A stretch of 64,000 nt of DNA from Promethearchaeia archaeon (GCA_029856105.1 JAHQWH010000224.1:1-64000), one strand, 5' to 3'; counted from the first letter of the stretch, positions 10,452 through 18,832 are shown. Notes: a model not told the origin generated them from the letters alone. Numbers and translations are program-made.

Positions 10452-10504
10452 CTCACATCGTTAATTAAATTATAAAATTTAAAAAAATTATAACTAAAAA
10501 AAAA

Positions 10505-11236
10505 TTATTTAGATATCTCAACTTCTACTTCTTCTTCATACTCTTTTTCGATTTCTGCGGTTTTAATAGTTCTTTTGATTTTAATCTGTTCTGTATCGAT
10601 GCCTAAATCGTTTGCTAACTTATCTAGGCCTTCAAAGTGCCTTAAATCGCAAATGAATAACCCTTTTAATTTTTTCCCATTAATCTCCTTTGCAAGATTT
10701 AAAGTATTCATCATCATCCAAGCTTCTCTAACTTTATATCGAATTTCATCTTCTTGTGAGTCATAATCATTTTTGAGATATTCCTTCCATAAAACTAATT
10801 GTTGGAAGAGTTCATCCTCGGAAGGAACACCACCATTTTCTGTAATTATCTCTTTGATTCGCTCTTCAAGTGTTTGTAGCATATTTCTGTGTTCATCCAA
10901 TGCGGCAGAAAGATAAAATTCCGCATTTTCAGAGATATCAGCATGTTTAAATCGAATTCCTTTCTTTTTGAATAAGTTTTTTAGAGGATCGTTAGGGTTT
11001 AACGGGTTATCCCAAAAATTAGGTTTTTCTTCTAAAGCAAAATCAGGTGAATATTTGTCTATTAAACCATCGATGAGCTGAAGATATTCTTTACTAATAA
11101 GATGTAAAGACCATAGCAAATCCTCCTTTTTTTCTTTAGGAACTTCGAACCACCAATCTATTGGAAACTCACTTTCTACCATGATAAGCTTTAGATGCTT
11201 ATTTTTTAATGGTTTTAATTCTAATACTTCTGGCAT
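10505..11236 (-). CDS. Unknown protein, paired with the gene at 11259
   Basis: Not recognised. The 243 residues begin PEVLELKPLKNKHLKLIMVE and end in an acidic tail (EKEYEEEVEVEISK). The middle is helical and charged (DEHRNMLQTLEERIKEIITE); the last third has an alpha/beta look (LKGLFICDLRHFEGLDKLANDLGI). The neighbour upstream starts almost the same way (EVLELKPVKNKKI) and shows the same order of helical middle and alpha/beta end, so the two look like diverged duplicates 22 bases apart. A clear Shine-Dalgarno (aaggagtgag) fixes the ATG. No membrane segment or cysteine motif. Function unknown. Confidence 0.75.
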   Translation of the reverse strand: MPEVLELKPLKNKHLKLIMVESEFPIDWWFEVPKEKKEDLLWSLHLISKEYLQLIDGLIDKYSPDFALEEKPNFWDNPLNPNDPLKNLFKKKGIRFKHADISENAEFYLSAALDEHRNMLQTLEERIKEIITENGGVPSEDELFQQLVLWKEYLKNDYDSQEDEIRYKVREAWMMMNTLNLAKEINGKKLKGLFICDLRHFEGLDKLANDLGIDTEQIKIKRTIKTAEIEKEYEEEVEVEISK

Positions 11237-11258
11237 ATTTTCTCACTCCTTTTTTTAA

Positions 11259-11876
11259 TTAAAATATAACATTTTGAATTGTATGTTTTTTAGTATATGA
11301 AATTACTTTTACTCCCAAATCTCTTAAATCTGTTACGACTTGAGGGCAAATATCCTCGCAAATATCCTCTTGAACAAAATGAACAAAAGAAACTACTTCA
11401 TTTTCAAAACGATTTGCAAAATCTAACATTTTTTTTACGATCCACTGTGGTCTTAGCTTTAAGCTTAAAAAAATCTCTTTTTCTTGAATTTCTTCGCTTA
11501 ACATGTCAATCCAATTTTTTAGACTTTGTCCTTTGAAAGATTCTTTATCACTCATATTCTCGTATTCTTCAAATAATTCATTTTGAAGTTCTTGTTTTTC
11601 AACAATTTCTTCGTAAAGGTATCCCATTGCATAATCTGGAATATCTACCTGAATATATGGTATTCCAAGTTTATCTAATGTTTGAGCAAAAGGTGTTTTT
11701 TTAAACTCCTTCATATTTACTTGAAAATCAACGGTAACAAAATTAACATCTTTCTTTTTAAGAAAATCAGTTAGTCTTGATTTATCTTTATTTTGAAAAT
11801 ACCTGCCATTTTCTTTTGAGGACATATACGCTATTATTTTTTTATTTTTTACTGGTTTCAATTCCAAAACTTCCAT
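11259..11876 (-). CDS. Unknown protein, diverged paralogue of the gene at 10505
   Basis: Not recognised. Starting at the ATG (MEVLELKPVKNKK) gives 205 residues. The track's start is a GTG that lies inside the Shine-Dalgarno gaGGTG, so it is rejected. The N-terminal strand motif is shared with the next gene, followed by two alpha/beta segments (VNFVTVDFQ, GIPYIQVDIPDYA), a charged helical middle and a C-terminal alpha/beta segment (CPQVVTDLRDLGVKVISYTKK) with CEDIC cysteines. It leads a two-gene unit with 10505-11236. Its promoter carries the conserved element also found upstream of the small gene at 6700. Function unknown. Confidence 0.75.
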   Translation of the reverse strand: MEVLELKPVKNKKIIAYMSSKENGRYFQNKDKSRLTDFLKKKDVNFVTVDFQVNMKEFKKTPFAQTLDKLGIPYIQVDIPDYAMGYLYEEIVEKQELQNELFEEYENMSDKESFKGQSLKNWIDMLSEEIQEKEIFLSLKLRPQWIVKKMLDFANRFENEVVSFVHFVQEDICEDICPQVVTDLRDLGVKVISYTKKHTIQNVIF

Positions 11877-11922
11877 ATAATAATACACCTCTTTTATTTC
11901 AGCTTTTTAAAAAAGCATTTAC

Positions 11923-11990
11923 CTAATTAAATTGTCATAAGCTTAAAATATAAAGAATTTGACAAGAAAACTTTTTAACATATTGATAAG
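11923..11990 (-). promoter_or_regulatory. Conserved promoter element, copy 2
   Basis: Gapless match of about 54/68 bases to 6993-7060. Both copies lie about 45-50 bases upstream of the start codon of a minus-strand gene, and both genes also share a GGTGTA Shine-Dalgarno context. Read in gene direction the core is CTTrTCAAATTCTTTAwATTTwanGC, with a TATA-like TTTATATTTTA in this copy. Confidence 0.6.
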
Positions 11991-12083
11991 GAATATTATC
12001 AAAATTTTTTCTAAACAATTTTTTTAGTTAATTGAAAACCGTCATTCTTATTGATGGGATCCGTGGGTCACATGATCATTTTC

Positions 12084-12116
12084 TAACATATTTATATATT
12101 TTAACAACATATGTTA
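12084..12116 (+). promoter_or_regulatory. Inverted repeat around TATA box of the hydrogenase operon
   Basis: TAACATAT (12084-12091) and ATATGTTA (12109-12116) are perfect inverted repeats 17 bases apart, and the right half is also part of the palindrome aacatatgtt. The TATA-like tttatatatttt lies between them. A dimeric repressor bound here would block TBP/TFB. The first gene of the operon encodes its own winged-helix domain, so autoregulation is a natural hypothesis; no binding data exist. In AT-rich DNA chance repeats are common. Confidence 0.45.
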
Positions 12117-12197
12117 TCATGAAGAAAAAATAATTTGTCAAAAAAAAGTTTTTAGCAAAATAAATTTAGAATAAAAAATCAATAGGAAAGCTCAAAA

Positions 12198-14744
12198 ATG
12201 GATATTTATTCAATTTTAGCCCATCCAATCAGAAGAAAACTCTTATATCTTCTCGAAGAAGAGGGTTTTATTCCATATACTGAATTAATGGTTAAGTTAG
12301 GTGTAGAACAAACTGGACAATTAAATTTTCATTTGAAAAAGCTTAATAATTTAGTAAGTAAAGACAAAAAATCATATTATTTAACTGATGATGGTAAAAG
12401 AGTATTAAGGATATTAGGATTAAACAAAAGAATTTTATCCGGAGAGGAAATAGACTATTTAAAATCAAAAGGTAGCGAAATAAACAGAATAGGTGTTATT
12501 ATCTGTAATTGTAATACAGAAATCTCAAATGTACTTAACATTAACTCCTTAGAAAACTATATAAGTAAAATAAATAATGTAGTTTCAGTAAAAATTCTTG
12601 ATAATTTATGTCAAGAAAAGAACCAAGATAAAATTAATAATTGGATTACTGATAACTTCATAAATAAAATTGTTATCGCTGCTTGTTCTCCTAAAACACA
12701 TCAACATATATTTGAACGTCTTTTTCAAAATATAATTGATAATGCAAATATTGAGATTGCAAATATAAGAGAACAATGTTGTTGGGTACACTATTCAAGT
12801 AAAAAACACATTGATAGTCTTTTAACTCTGAAAAAAGCACAATTACTTATAGAAGCCTCAGTTAATCGAGTAAGCCTTCAAAAACCAATTAAGATAAAAA
12901 GAGTTGAAGTTGAAAAAAGTTGTGCTGTTCTTGGAGGAGGAATTGCTGGTATGAATATAGCGTTAAACTTATCAAGGGCAGGTATCAAAGTTTATCTAAT
13001 TGAAAAGTCTCCTACGTTAGGGGGAAAAGTAGCAAGATGGCAAAAGATTTCAAATATGGGAGATTGCTCTACTTGCTTAATCTCTGAATTAATTGGGGAA
13101 ATTGTGAAAGAAAATAATATTGAAATCTTGACAAATTCGGAAATAATTAGCGTATCGGGAGAAGTTGGTAATTTTACTATAAACTTAATTAAAAAACCTC
13201 GCTATGTTGATGAGACAAAATGTACAGGTTGTAAGCAATGTGTGGATGTGTGTGCTCGAGAGAAAGTTAATCTATATGAATTTGGCTTAACGCATAGAAA
13301 AATAATTCACTTTCCTTTTCAATACTGTTATCCTTATGTCCCAGTTATTGAAGATGAAGATATTAATACCTGCCTTGAATGTGGAGTATGTGAACGTGCT
13401 TGTGCAAATAAAGCAATTAATTTAAGAGAAAAGCCTAAGGAATTGAGAATTAAAGTAGGCGCAAAAGTTATAGCTATTGGTTCAGATCTTTCTTCAAATT
13501 TAAAAGAATATAATTATAATCCACGAAATAATGTTATAACTTCGGCAGAATTTGAACGAATTTTATGTTCAGATGGCCTAACTAATGGAAAGATCGTAAA
13601 ATTGCCTGATGGGAAACCAGTGAAAACAATATCAATTATTCAAGAAGTTGGAATTTCAAACTATCTATGTGAATATTCGGATATTTTAGCCCTAAAGTAT
13701 ATAGATGTTATTAAAGTAAAGAGCCCTGATTGTGAAGTTAATGTTTTTTACGATTTAAGTAAACTAAAAGAAAAAGACGAAATAATACTAAAATCTACTC
13801 ATCCAAGATTTCTTTACGCTAATAAAGTATTAATTGAGACAAAAGAGAATATTAATTACGTAGTTGCGGATTCTATTGAGTTTCAGAGTGATTTGATCGT
13901 TTTAAATCTTAAATTAATTCCAAATAAGGATTTGAAAACTCTTAGAAAGATTATGGACTTCACTTTAAATGATTATGGTTTTATGAGTGAAGAAACTTTA
14001 GCTTCTGGTATTTATGGTGTTGGAACAATATTTGGACCATTAAATTATCACTCAACTATTGCAACCACTAATAACATAGCGTTAAAAGTAATATCACTTC
14101 TTTCAAACGATTATTTAATAACAGAATATACTGGAATAGAGATTAATGAAGACAAATGTGGATTGTGTAACCTCTGTGTTATTTCTTGTCCTTACAATGC
14201 AATAAGCATAAACTTCGAAAAAATTACTGTTGATAAGTTTAAATGTAAAGCTTGTGGTATGTGTGTTAGTGTTTGTCCTACTAATGCCATCGAAATGAAT
14301 ATAAATACATCAGAAAAGATTTTAAAAACGATCGAAATTTTCTCAAAATTCAATAAAAAACCAAAAATTATCGCTTTTTGTTGCCAATCTTGCGGTTACG
14401 CTGCCGCTGACAATGCAGGATTAAAGAAATTGTTATATCAGCCTAATGTTTTTATAATCTCTGTTCCTTGTACTGGCCGTATTGATACTGAATTCATTGT
14501 TAAATCTCTTGAAATGGGGTTTGATGGAGTTATGATTATTGGTTGCAGAAAGGATTCTTGTAGATATATTGACGGGATTGAAAAATTAAAAAAAAGAGTT
14601 AGGCTTTTAAAAAAGGTTCTAGGACCAAAGTTAAGCAGACGGATAATAGTGATGAGTTTAAACGGAGTAGAAGGACAGGTATTTGCTGAAATCTCTAATA
14701 AATTCTATAATTTATTAAAGGAGGAGATTAAAAGTGAGGCTTAA
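12198..14744 (+). CDS. Winged-helix-HdrA-MvhD fusion protein
   Basis: An electron-transfer flavoprotein joined to a DNA-binding domain. Residues 1-75 are an ArsR-like winged helix (MDIYSILAHPIRRKLLYLLE, LNFHLKKLNNL, YYLTDDGKRVL). From about 96 it is HdrA: an N-terminal Cys domain (IICNCN, REQCCWVH), FAD-binding GGGIAG at 246-251, and four ferredoxin-type clusters (CTGCKQC 342, CLECGVC 392, CGLCNLC 654, CKACGMC 683). Residues about 722-848 are MvhD-like with [2Fe-2S] cysteines (CCQSCG, PCTG, GCRKDSC). The usual HdrA motif resembling CVGSRD...YCSxxCC is degenerate here (QEVGISNYLCEYSD). It overlaps the hydrogenase small subunit by 11 bases and has no HdrB or HdrC gene beside it. Classic HdrA-MvhD bifurcates electrons; this version may instead pass a redox signal to DNA. 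Confidence 0.9.
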   Translation: MDIYSILAHPIRRKLLYLLEEEGFIPYTELMVKLGVEQTGQLNFHLKKLNNLVSKDKKSYYLTDDGKRVLRILGLNKRILSGEEIDYLKSKGSEINRIGVIICNCNTEISNVLNINSLENYISKINNVVSVKILDNLCQEKNQDKINNWITDNFINKIVIAACSPKTHQHIFERLFQNIIDNANIEIANIREQCCWVHYSSKKHIDSLLTLKKAQLLIEASVNRVSLQKPIKIKRVEVEKSCAVLGGGIAGMNIALNLSRAGIKVYLIEKSPTLGGKVARWQKISNMGDCSTCLISELIGEIVKENNIEILTNSEIISVSGEVGNFTINLIKKPRYVDETKCTGCKQCVDVCAREKVNLYEFGLTHRKIIHFPFQYCYPYVPVIEDEDINTCLECGVCERACANKAINLREKPKELRIKVGAKVIAIGSDLSSNLKEYNYNPRNNVITSAEFERILCSDGLTNGKIVKLPDGKPVKTISIIQEVGISNYLCEYSDILALKYIDVIKVKSPDCEVNVFYDLSKLKEKDEIILKSTHPRFLYANKVLIETKENINYVVADSIEFQSDLIVLNLKLIPNKDLKTLRKIMDFTLNDYGFMSEETLASGIYGVGTIFGPLNYHSTIATTNNIALKVISLLSNDYLITEYTGIEINEDKCGLCNLCVISCPYNAISINFEKITVDKFKCKACGMCVSVCPTNAIEMNINTSEKILKTIEIFSKFNKKPKIIAFCCQSCGYAAADNAGLKKLLYQPNVFIISVPCTGRIDTEFIVKSLEMGFDGVMIIGCRKDSCRYIDGIEKLKKRVRLLKKVLGPKLSRRIIVMSLNGVEGQVFAEISNKFYNLLKEEIKSEA

Positions 14745-15498
14745 ATTTTTAATTACATCTTTAACGTCTTGTACTGGATGTATATCAGCATTGATATCAC
14801 TAGATATATTTCCACAATTTCTTGAAAGAACGAAAATCGAATATTTTCCATTTATATCTGACAATTTAGAGATTAATGAATGCGATATAGCGCTAGTGGA
14901 GGGGGCTGTGTCCGAAAAGAATCAAATCGAATATCTACAAGAAATACGAAAAAATGCAAAAAAACTATATGCATTAGGTACATGCTCAGCGTTTGGGGGG
15001 ATTCTTAGTCTCTCAAATAAAAAAGAATCGTATCCTATTTCAAAGTTTGTGGAAGTTGATGGTATTATACCTGGATGTCCCCCTCCATCCATACTTTTAG
15101 GAAATTGTTTATTGAGGTTAGTTGAGAACAAAAAAATCCAGCTAAGCTTTAAAAATATGTGTTCTACTTGTCCTTTAAACAACCACGCAAAATTAGATTT
15201 ACCATTAACAATAGAAAAGTTTGTTCCAAGAAACGATGAAATTCGTTTTCCGGAAGAAAATTTATCGTGTTTTTTGAACGATGGGATTTTATGTTTAGGT
15301 CCTATTACTCGAGATGGCTGCGATCATCTCTGTATAAAACAAGGTTTACCCTGTGAAGGATGTTTAGGGCCTGTTTCAAAGGGGTTTACGTCGAATTTAA
15401 TCAATTTCTTAAGTCTTTTTAACCTTTCTAAAGATTTAAGAAAATACAAGGGGATATACCATAGGTTCTCAAAACCACATGTAGGAGGGAAGGATTGA
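14734..15498 (+). CDS. [NiFe]-hydrogenase small subunit, MvhG-like (group 3)
   Basis: Electron-transfer subunit of a cytosolic hydrogenase. The proximal-cluster ligands are all present (SCTGC near residue 12, GTCSAFGG, GCPPP), and the C-terminal cluster region has the group 3 signature (ILCLGPITRDGCDHLC, PCEGCLGP). At 254 residues it is shorter than methanogen MvhG, and there is no Tat signal or membrane anchor. It starts with GTG, supported by a strong Shine-Dalgarno (aaaggagg) inside the upstream gene, and its stop overlaps the ATG of the large subunit. Translational coupling of all three subunits implies one complex. Confidence 0.92.
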   Translation: MRLKFLITSLTSCTGCISALISLDIFPQFLERTKIEYFPFISDNLEINECDIALVEGAVSEKNQIEYLQEIRKNAKKLYALGTCSAFGGILSLSNKKESYPISKFVEVDGIIPGCPPPSILLGNCLLRLVENKKIQLSFKNMCSTCPLNNHAKLDLPLTIEKFVPRNDEIRFPEENLSCFLNDGILCLGPITRDGCDHLCIKQGLPCEGCLGPVSKGFTSNLINFLSLFNLSKDLRKYKGIYHRFSKPHVGGKD

Positions 15499-16799
15499 TG
15501 GATAAAGTTGTAGAAGCATGCACAAGGGTTGAAGGTAGTGGAAACTTAAACATTTATTTAAAAAACGATGAAATTTATCGAACTGAATTGAACTTTTCAG
15601 TATTTAGAGGATTTGAAAATATTTTAATAGGCAAAAAGCTATTAGATATTCCAAAAATAGTATCTAGAATTTGTGGACTGTGCTCCGCATCTCAAACAAT
15701 TGCAAGTTGCAAAGCAATAGAGAATATATACGGAATAGAACCATCAAACCAATCAATTTTGCTTAGAAGGGTTTTATTATCTGGAGAATTAATACAATCG
15801 CACATTATGCATTATTTTTTCCAATCCTTTCCAGATTTATTAAAAATATTTAAAATTAATACTATAATTAACGAACCTTATAATTTAATTAATTACAATC
15901 CTCATTTAACGACAAATGTATTTAATTTAATAAAAATTGGCTCAGAAATAAATAAGTTAATAGGAGGGAGGGTGTTACATCCAATTACTCCGATTCCTGG
16001 AGGATTAATATATAATCCGAATCGAAAGAGTTTTATTTCTATGGAGAAATATCTTCAAAAGGGAATTTACTACATAGAAACTATAATTGAAAATTTTATA
16101 GATTTATTTTCTGCTTTTGATCCTCCTACAGAATTTAATCTTTCTAATCCTATATATTTCGGCTTAAAAAACAATATGGGTTTTGATAGGTATGAAGGAA
16201 ACCTTAGAATTGAACAAAATGAAACAACTTACAACGATTTTCAAGCGAAAAATTATTCAAAATATTTTGATAAAGACCCTAATCTTTATGGGATTACGTT
16301 TAAGTCAAATTCGAAAAATGAAATTTTAACAGGACCAATTGCGCGCTATAAGTTAACTCAAAATTATGGAATAGATAAAATATACGAATACTTAAGCAAT
16401 TTTGGAAAAAAATGGCAAAGCAATTTATTATTTATAAACTTTTTACAATTAATTGAAAGTTATTACGAAATTCAAAAAAGTGTTGAAATATTAAATACTA
16501 CTTCACTAAAAAGTAAAACAAAACTTAAACAACTAAACTCAATAAAAAAATCAAATGGAATAGGGGTTATCGAAGCACCAAGAGGTATACTAATGCATCA
16601 TTATCATTTAAATAAAGCTAAATCCGTTGATCAAGTAAAACTTTTCATTGCAACCGAAATAAATATGCCTATTCTTAACAAAATGATCACTGAATATGCT
16701 AAAAAGCTATATGAAAAAGAAGATATCGATTCTGTTAAAGAAAAAGTTCAAATAATGATAAGAGCATTTGATCCTTGCATATCGTGCGCTTCTCACTAA
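15498..16799 (+). CDS. [NiFe]-hydrogenase large subunit, MvhA-like, no C-terminal processing peptide
   Basis: Carries the Ni-Fe site. The four Cys ligands are present in RICGLC (L1) and DPCISC (L2), and the group 3 motif GGRVLHPITPIPGG and the active-site Arg segment EAPRG are kept. Three points are odd. The L1 motif normally ends RxCGxCxxxH, but here the His is Gln (RICGLCSASQ). The N-terminal RxEGH motif reads RVEGSG. The gene stops right after DPCISCASH, so there is no C-terminal extension for a maturation endopeptidase, as in regulatory hydrogenases and some Ech/CO-induced types. The ATG at 15498 overlaps the upstream stop by one base and follows ggaggga; the track's TTG is one codon earlier. 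Confidence 0.9.
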   Translation: MDKVVEACTRVEGSGNLNIYLKNDEIYRTELNFSVFRGFENILIGKKLLDIPKIVSRICGLCSASQTIASCKAIENIYGIEPSNQSILLRRVLLSGELIQSHIMHYFFQSFPDLLKIFKINTIINEPYNLINYNPHLTTNVFNLIKIGSEINKLIGGRVLHPITPIPGGLIYNPNRKSFISMEKYLQKGIYYIETIIENFIDLFSAFDPPTEFNLSNPIYFGLKNNMGFDRYEGNLRIEQNETTYNDFQAKNYSKYFDKDPNLYGITFKSNSKNEILTGPIARYKLTQNYGIDKIYEYLSNFGKKWQSNLLFINFLQLIESYYEIQKSVEILNTTSLKSKTKLKQLNSIKKSNGIGVIEAPRGILMHHYHLNKAKSVDQVKLFIATEINMPILNKMITEYAKKLYEKEDIDSVKEKVQIMIRAFDPCISCASH

Positions 16800-16857
16800 C
16801 ATTAAAAATCATAAATATTAAGCATAATTGATTTAATGAAGAAGAGGATGGTTAAAA

Positions 16858-17898
16858 TTGAAAGAAAATCTCTTAAATAACGCCAATACAGATTGTCCAT
16901 TTAAGGAATTATGTGAGACTCTTTTGTTTTATTTTGATGAGACTATAGGCCATGTCCCACTTCTTATTTGTCCAGAAAATGCGTTAGATGATGATTCGGG
17001 AAAAATGCATCTTATAAGATACCATCCAATTTGGTTTTTAGAGCTCAAAGATAAAACTACAATTAACCGAATCGATTTAGAATACTGTAATAATATGTAT
17101 TTTGCGAAGAAATTTATTGTTGAATCTAAAAGGGTTAAAAGAAGAGCAGGGTCTTTTCAAAAAATGGATGAAATAGTTGTGTTGATACTTGTGTTGCCAA
17201 CAGATTTAGATGTTTTTGGGGGAGAATTAATAAATTTATTAACGAAAAAAATAATCGATGAATTTGAAAATACGCTTTATCACGTAATAGAATCAGAAAT
17301 TGCGAAACTGGAAGTTATTAAAACAGAAAAATTAATTAATATAATAAAAAAAGGAGATCAGATAAAAGAAGAAATAAAAGCAATAATTAACCTTACTTGT
17401 GAGGAACATTTTTCATCGGTAATTAAACAAACTGATGCGACCTCTTTCAAATTGCAAAAAGCAATTTCTTATTTAACATTTAAAGGAATCGATATTGACC
17501 ACATTGTTATAGACGCTCAAAATGAATCGTTTTCTAAAATTCGATTATTCGATTACGATAGAGTTGTTCAACAAAAATTAGGAATAAAAGATCAATTTAA
17601 AATAACAAACATAAATATTATTAACAATTTTCAGGAAATAGAAGTTTTAGTAAAGAATAAAAGTAAAAAGGAATTCAACGATCTCATCGTCCGAATTACT
17701 TACATTAAAGAATTTTTTGAAAAAGAGGTATTAAACGAAAAAGTTGAAAAATGCCTTCCTGAAGAAGAATTATTGTTTATAACGCCCGTAATTAAAGAAA
17801 CAAACAATTATTTGTTTTCTATTATTGAAGAACATTCTAATAGAACAATTTTTTCTAAAAAAATTGATTTAGAATCAGTTAAAAGTCGTCCCTACTAA
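16858..17898 (+). CDS. Unknown protein downstream of hydrogenase genes
   Basis: Not recognised. 346 residues from a TTG start preceded by a gagg Shine-Dalgarno. The N-terminal part (about 1-125) is alpha/beta (LLFYFDETIGHVPLLICPEN, VVLILVLPTDLDVFGG), with a look of longin/roadblock-type folds; the middle is helical and charged; the last 90 residues are beta-rich (NFQEIEVLVKNKSKKEFNDLIV), like an Ig-type module. It follows the hydrogenase large subunit by 58 bases on the same strand and overlaps the 3' end of the Rag-like GTPase gene by 20 bases in convergent orientation. A GTPase-regulator role is only a guess. Confidence 0.65.
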   Translation: MKENLLNNANTDCPFKELCETLLFYFDETIGHVPLLICPENALDDDSGKMHLIRYHPIWFLELKDKTTINRIDLEYCNNMYFAKKFIVESKRVKRRAGSFQKMDEIVVLILVLPTDLDVFGGELINLLTKKIIDEFENTLYHVIESEIAKLEVIKTEKLINIIKKGDQIKEEIKAIINLTCEEHFSSVIKQTDATSFKLQKAISYLTFKGIDIDHIVIDAQNESFSKIRLFDYDRVVQQKLGIKDQFKITNINIINNFQEIEVLVKNKSKKEFNDLIVRITYIKEFFEKEVLNEKVEKCLPEEELLFITPVIKETNNYLFSIIEEHSNRTIFSKKIDLESVKSRPY

Positions 17899-18832
17899 GG
17901 AATTTTTTTAAATTTTGGTAATCTTCGCCATTTAAAACGTTCATTACCGTATCAAAAGTTCCAATTGTTTTCTCTTTTGTAACAACCATCAGTACCGATC
18001 CATTGCTAACTTCCTTCACTAGAATATAGTTATGTTCGCTCTCATATATAACAGTTGATAATTCTAAAGGAGAAATCGAAGAATTTGAAAGTTCCATGAT
18101 CTTTGAAAAAATTTGATAAATATTAGAGTCTAAGCTACCAATCTCGAATTTGATAAATTGGAGATTTGGACTTTCAAATTTTCCTATTGTGGAAGCTATT
18201 AATAAACCATCTGGTTGGTTAAATAAAAGAAATTCTGAAAGCGTATTGATCTTCAATTGGTCTAATAAATGGCGTATTTTCCCAAGCCTTTGTAAAGCTA
18301 ATGTGTTCTCTTGAATTTTATAATCGAGTATTTCGATCAATCGATGTTGAGCACTTCCCTCTTTTACTGATACAGGTGTAAAAGCAATTTTGCTTTTTAA
18401 ATCATCTGTAAGATCTTTAATTAACAGTTTATAAATGTCATCTTCTTTTGATTCTTGAAGATCAATTTTATTTAATAAGACATATACCTTTCCCACTTCA
18501 GGACTAAATTCAAAAAGGTATTTCAAGAATTTACCAAAAGTATCTTTCAGTTTTGGTTCTTCTGCTGCCGAATCAACCATGAAAACTGCAGCTGTTACAT
18601 CAGAAAATACAAGCTCTCGCTTTTTTTCTGAGAAATATCTTTCCATATAAAGTTCCTGACCCCCTAAATCCCAGATGGAAAGTTCCATTATTCCTCTAAA
18701 TATAAAATTTTCCCTTGAGACTCCTTTTGTAGGTTTCAGATTAAGCACTTTCATGAAATTATAACCTAAACAAGTAGTCCGCATTAATGACGTTTTACCC
18801 GCACCACCAGGGCCAAATAGGAGTATTTTTAT
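17879..18832 (-). CDS. Rag-like GTPase with C-terminal roadblock domain (AUA start)
   Basis: A regulatory GTPase with the Rag/Gtr layout. The track starts at 18784 and misses the P-loop. The open frame continues upstream through KILLFGPGGAGKTSL, a perfect G1 motif, to an in-frame TGA; no ATG, GTG or TTG occurs there. The best start is AUA at 18832, 6 nt after GGTGA, giving 317 residues. G3 is WDLGGQE (Arf/Rag-like) and G4 is NKID. Residues about 215-310 resemble a roadblock/LC7 domain (LFNQPDGLLIASTI, NYILVKEVSNGSVLMVVT), as in Rag GTPases that pair with roadblock proteins. A free roadblock protein is encoded near 53.5 kb. The function of archaeal Rag-like proteins is unknown. Confidence 0.88.
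   Translation of the reverse strand: MKILLFGPGGAGKTSLMRTTCLGYNFMKVLNLKPTKGVSRENFIFRGIMELSIWDLGGQELYMERYFSEKKRELVFSDVTAAVFMVDSAAEEPKLKDTFGKFLKYLFEFSPEVGKVYVLLNKIDLQESKEDDIYKLLIKDLTDDLKSKIAFTPVSVKEGSAQHRLIEILDYKIQENTLALQRLGKIRHLLDQLKINTLSEFLLFNQPDGLLIASTIGKFESPNLQFIKFEIGSLDSNIYQIFSKIMELSNSSISPLELSTVIYESEHNYILVKEVSNGSVLMVVTKEKTIGTFDTVMNVLNGEDYQNLKKFLSRDDF

Larger units (their letters stand above)
11889..12197. other. Divergent intergenic region with two promoters
   Basis: A 309-base gap between divergent genes. It holds the conserved element for the minus-strand gene (11923-11990) and, for the plus-strand hydrogenase operon, a TATA-like tttatatatttt near 12091-12102 flanked by an inverted repeat. 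The 5' leader of about 75 bases before the ATG at 12198 shows a modest Shine-Dalgarno (aggaaag). No small ORF or RNA gene was seen. Confidence 0.6.

Noticed and set aside
12198-16799. Selenocysteine or programmed frameshift in the HdrA/hydrogenase genes
   Set aside because: Cys codons occupy all ligand positions and the frames are open without internal TGA; overlaps are ordinary translational coupling.
17879-18784. GTPase lacking a P-loop, possibly a pseudogene
   Set aside because: An intact GPGGAGKTS motif continues in frame upstream; only a standard start codon is missing, and an AUA with good Shine-Dalgarno is present.
10505-18784. Similarity of VLELKPxKNK (unknown pair) to VLNLKPTKG in the Rag-like GTPase
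   Set aside because: A short hydrophobic-Lys-Pro match; the GTPase copy is its switch region and nothing else aligns, so it is treated as chance.
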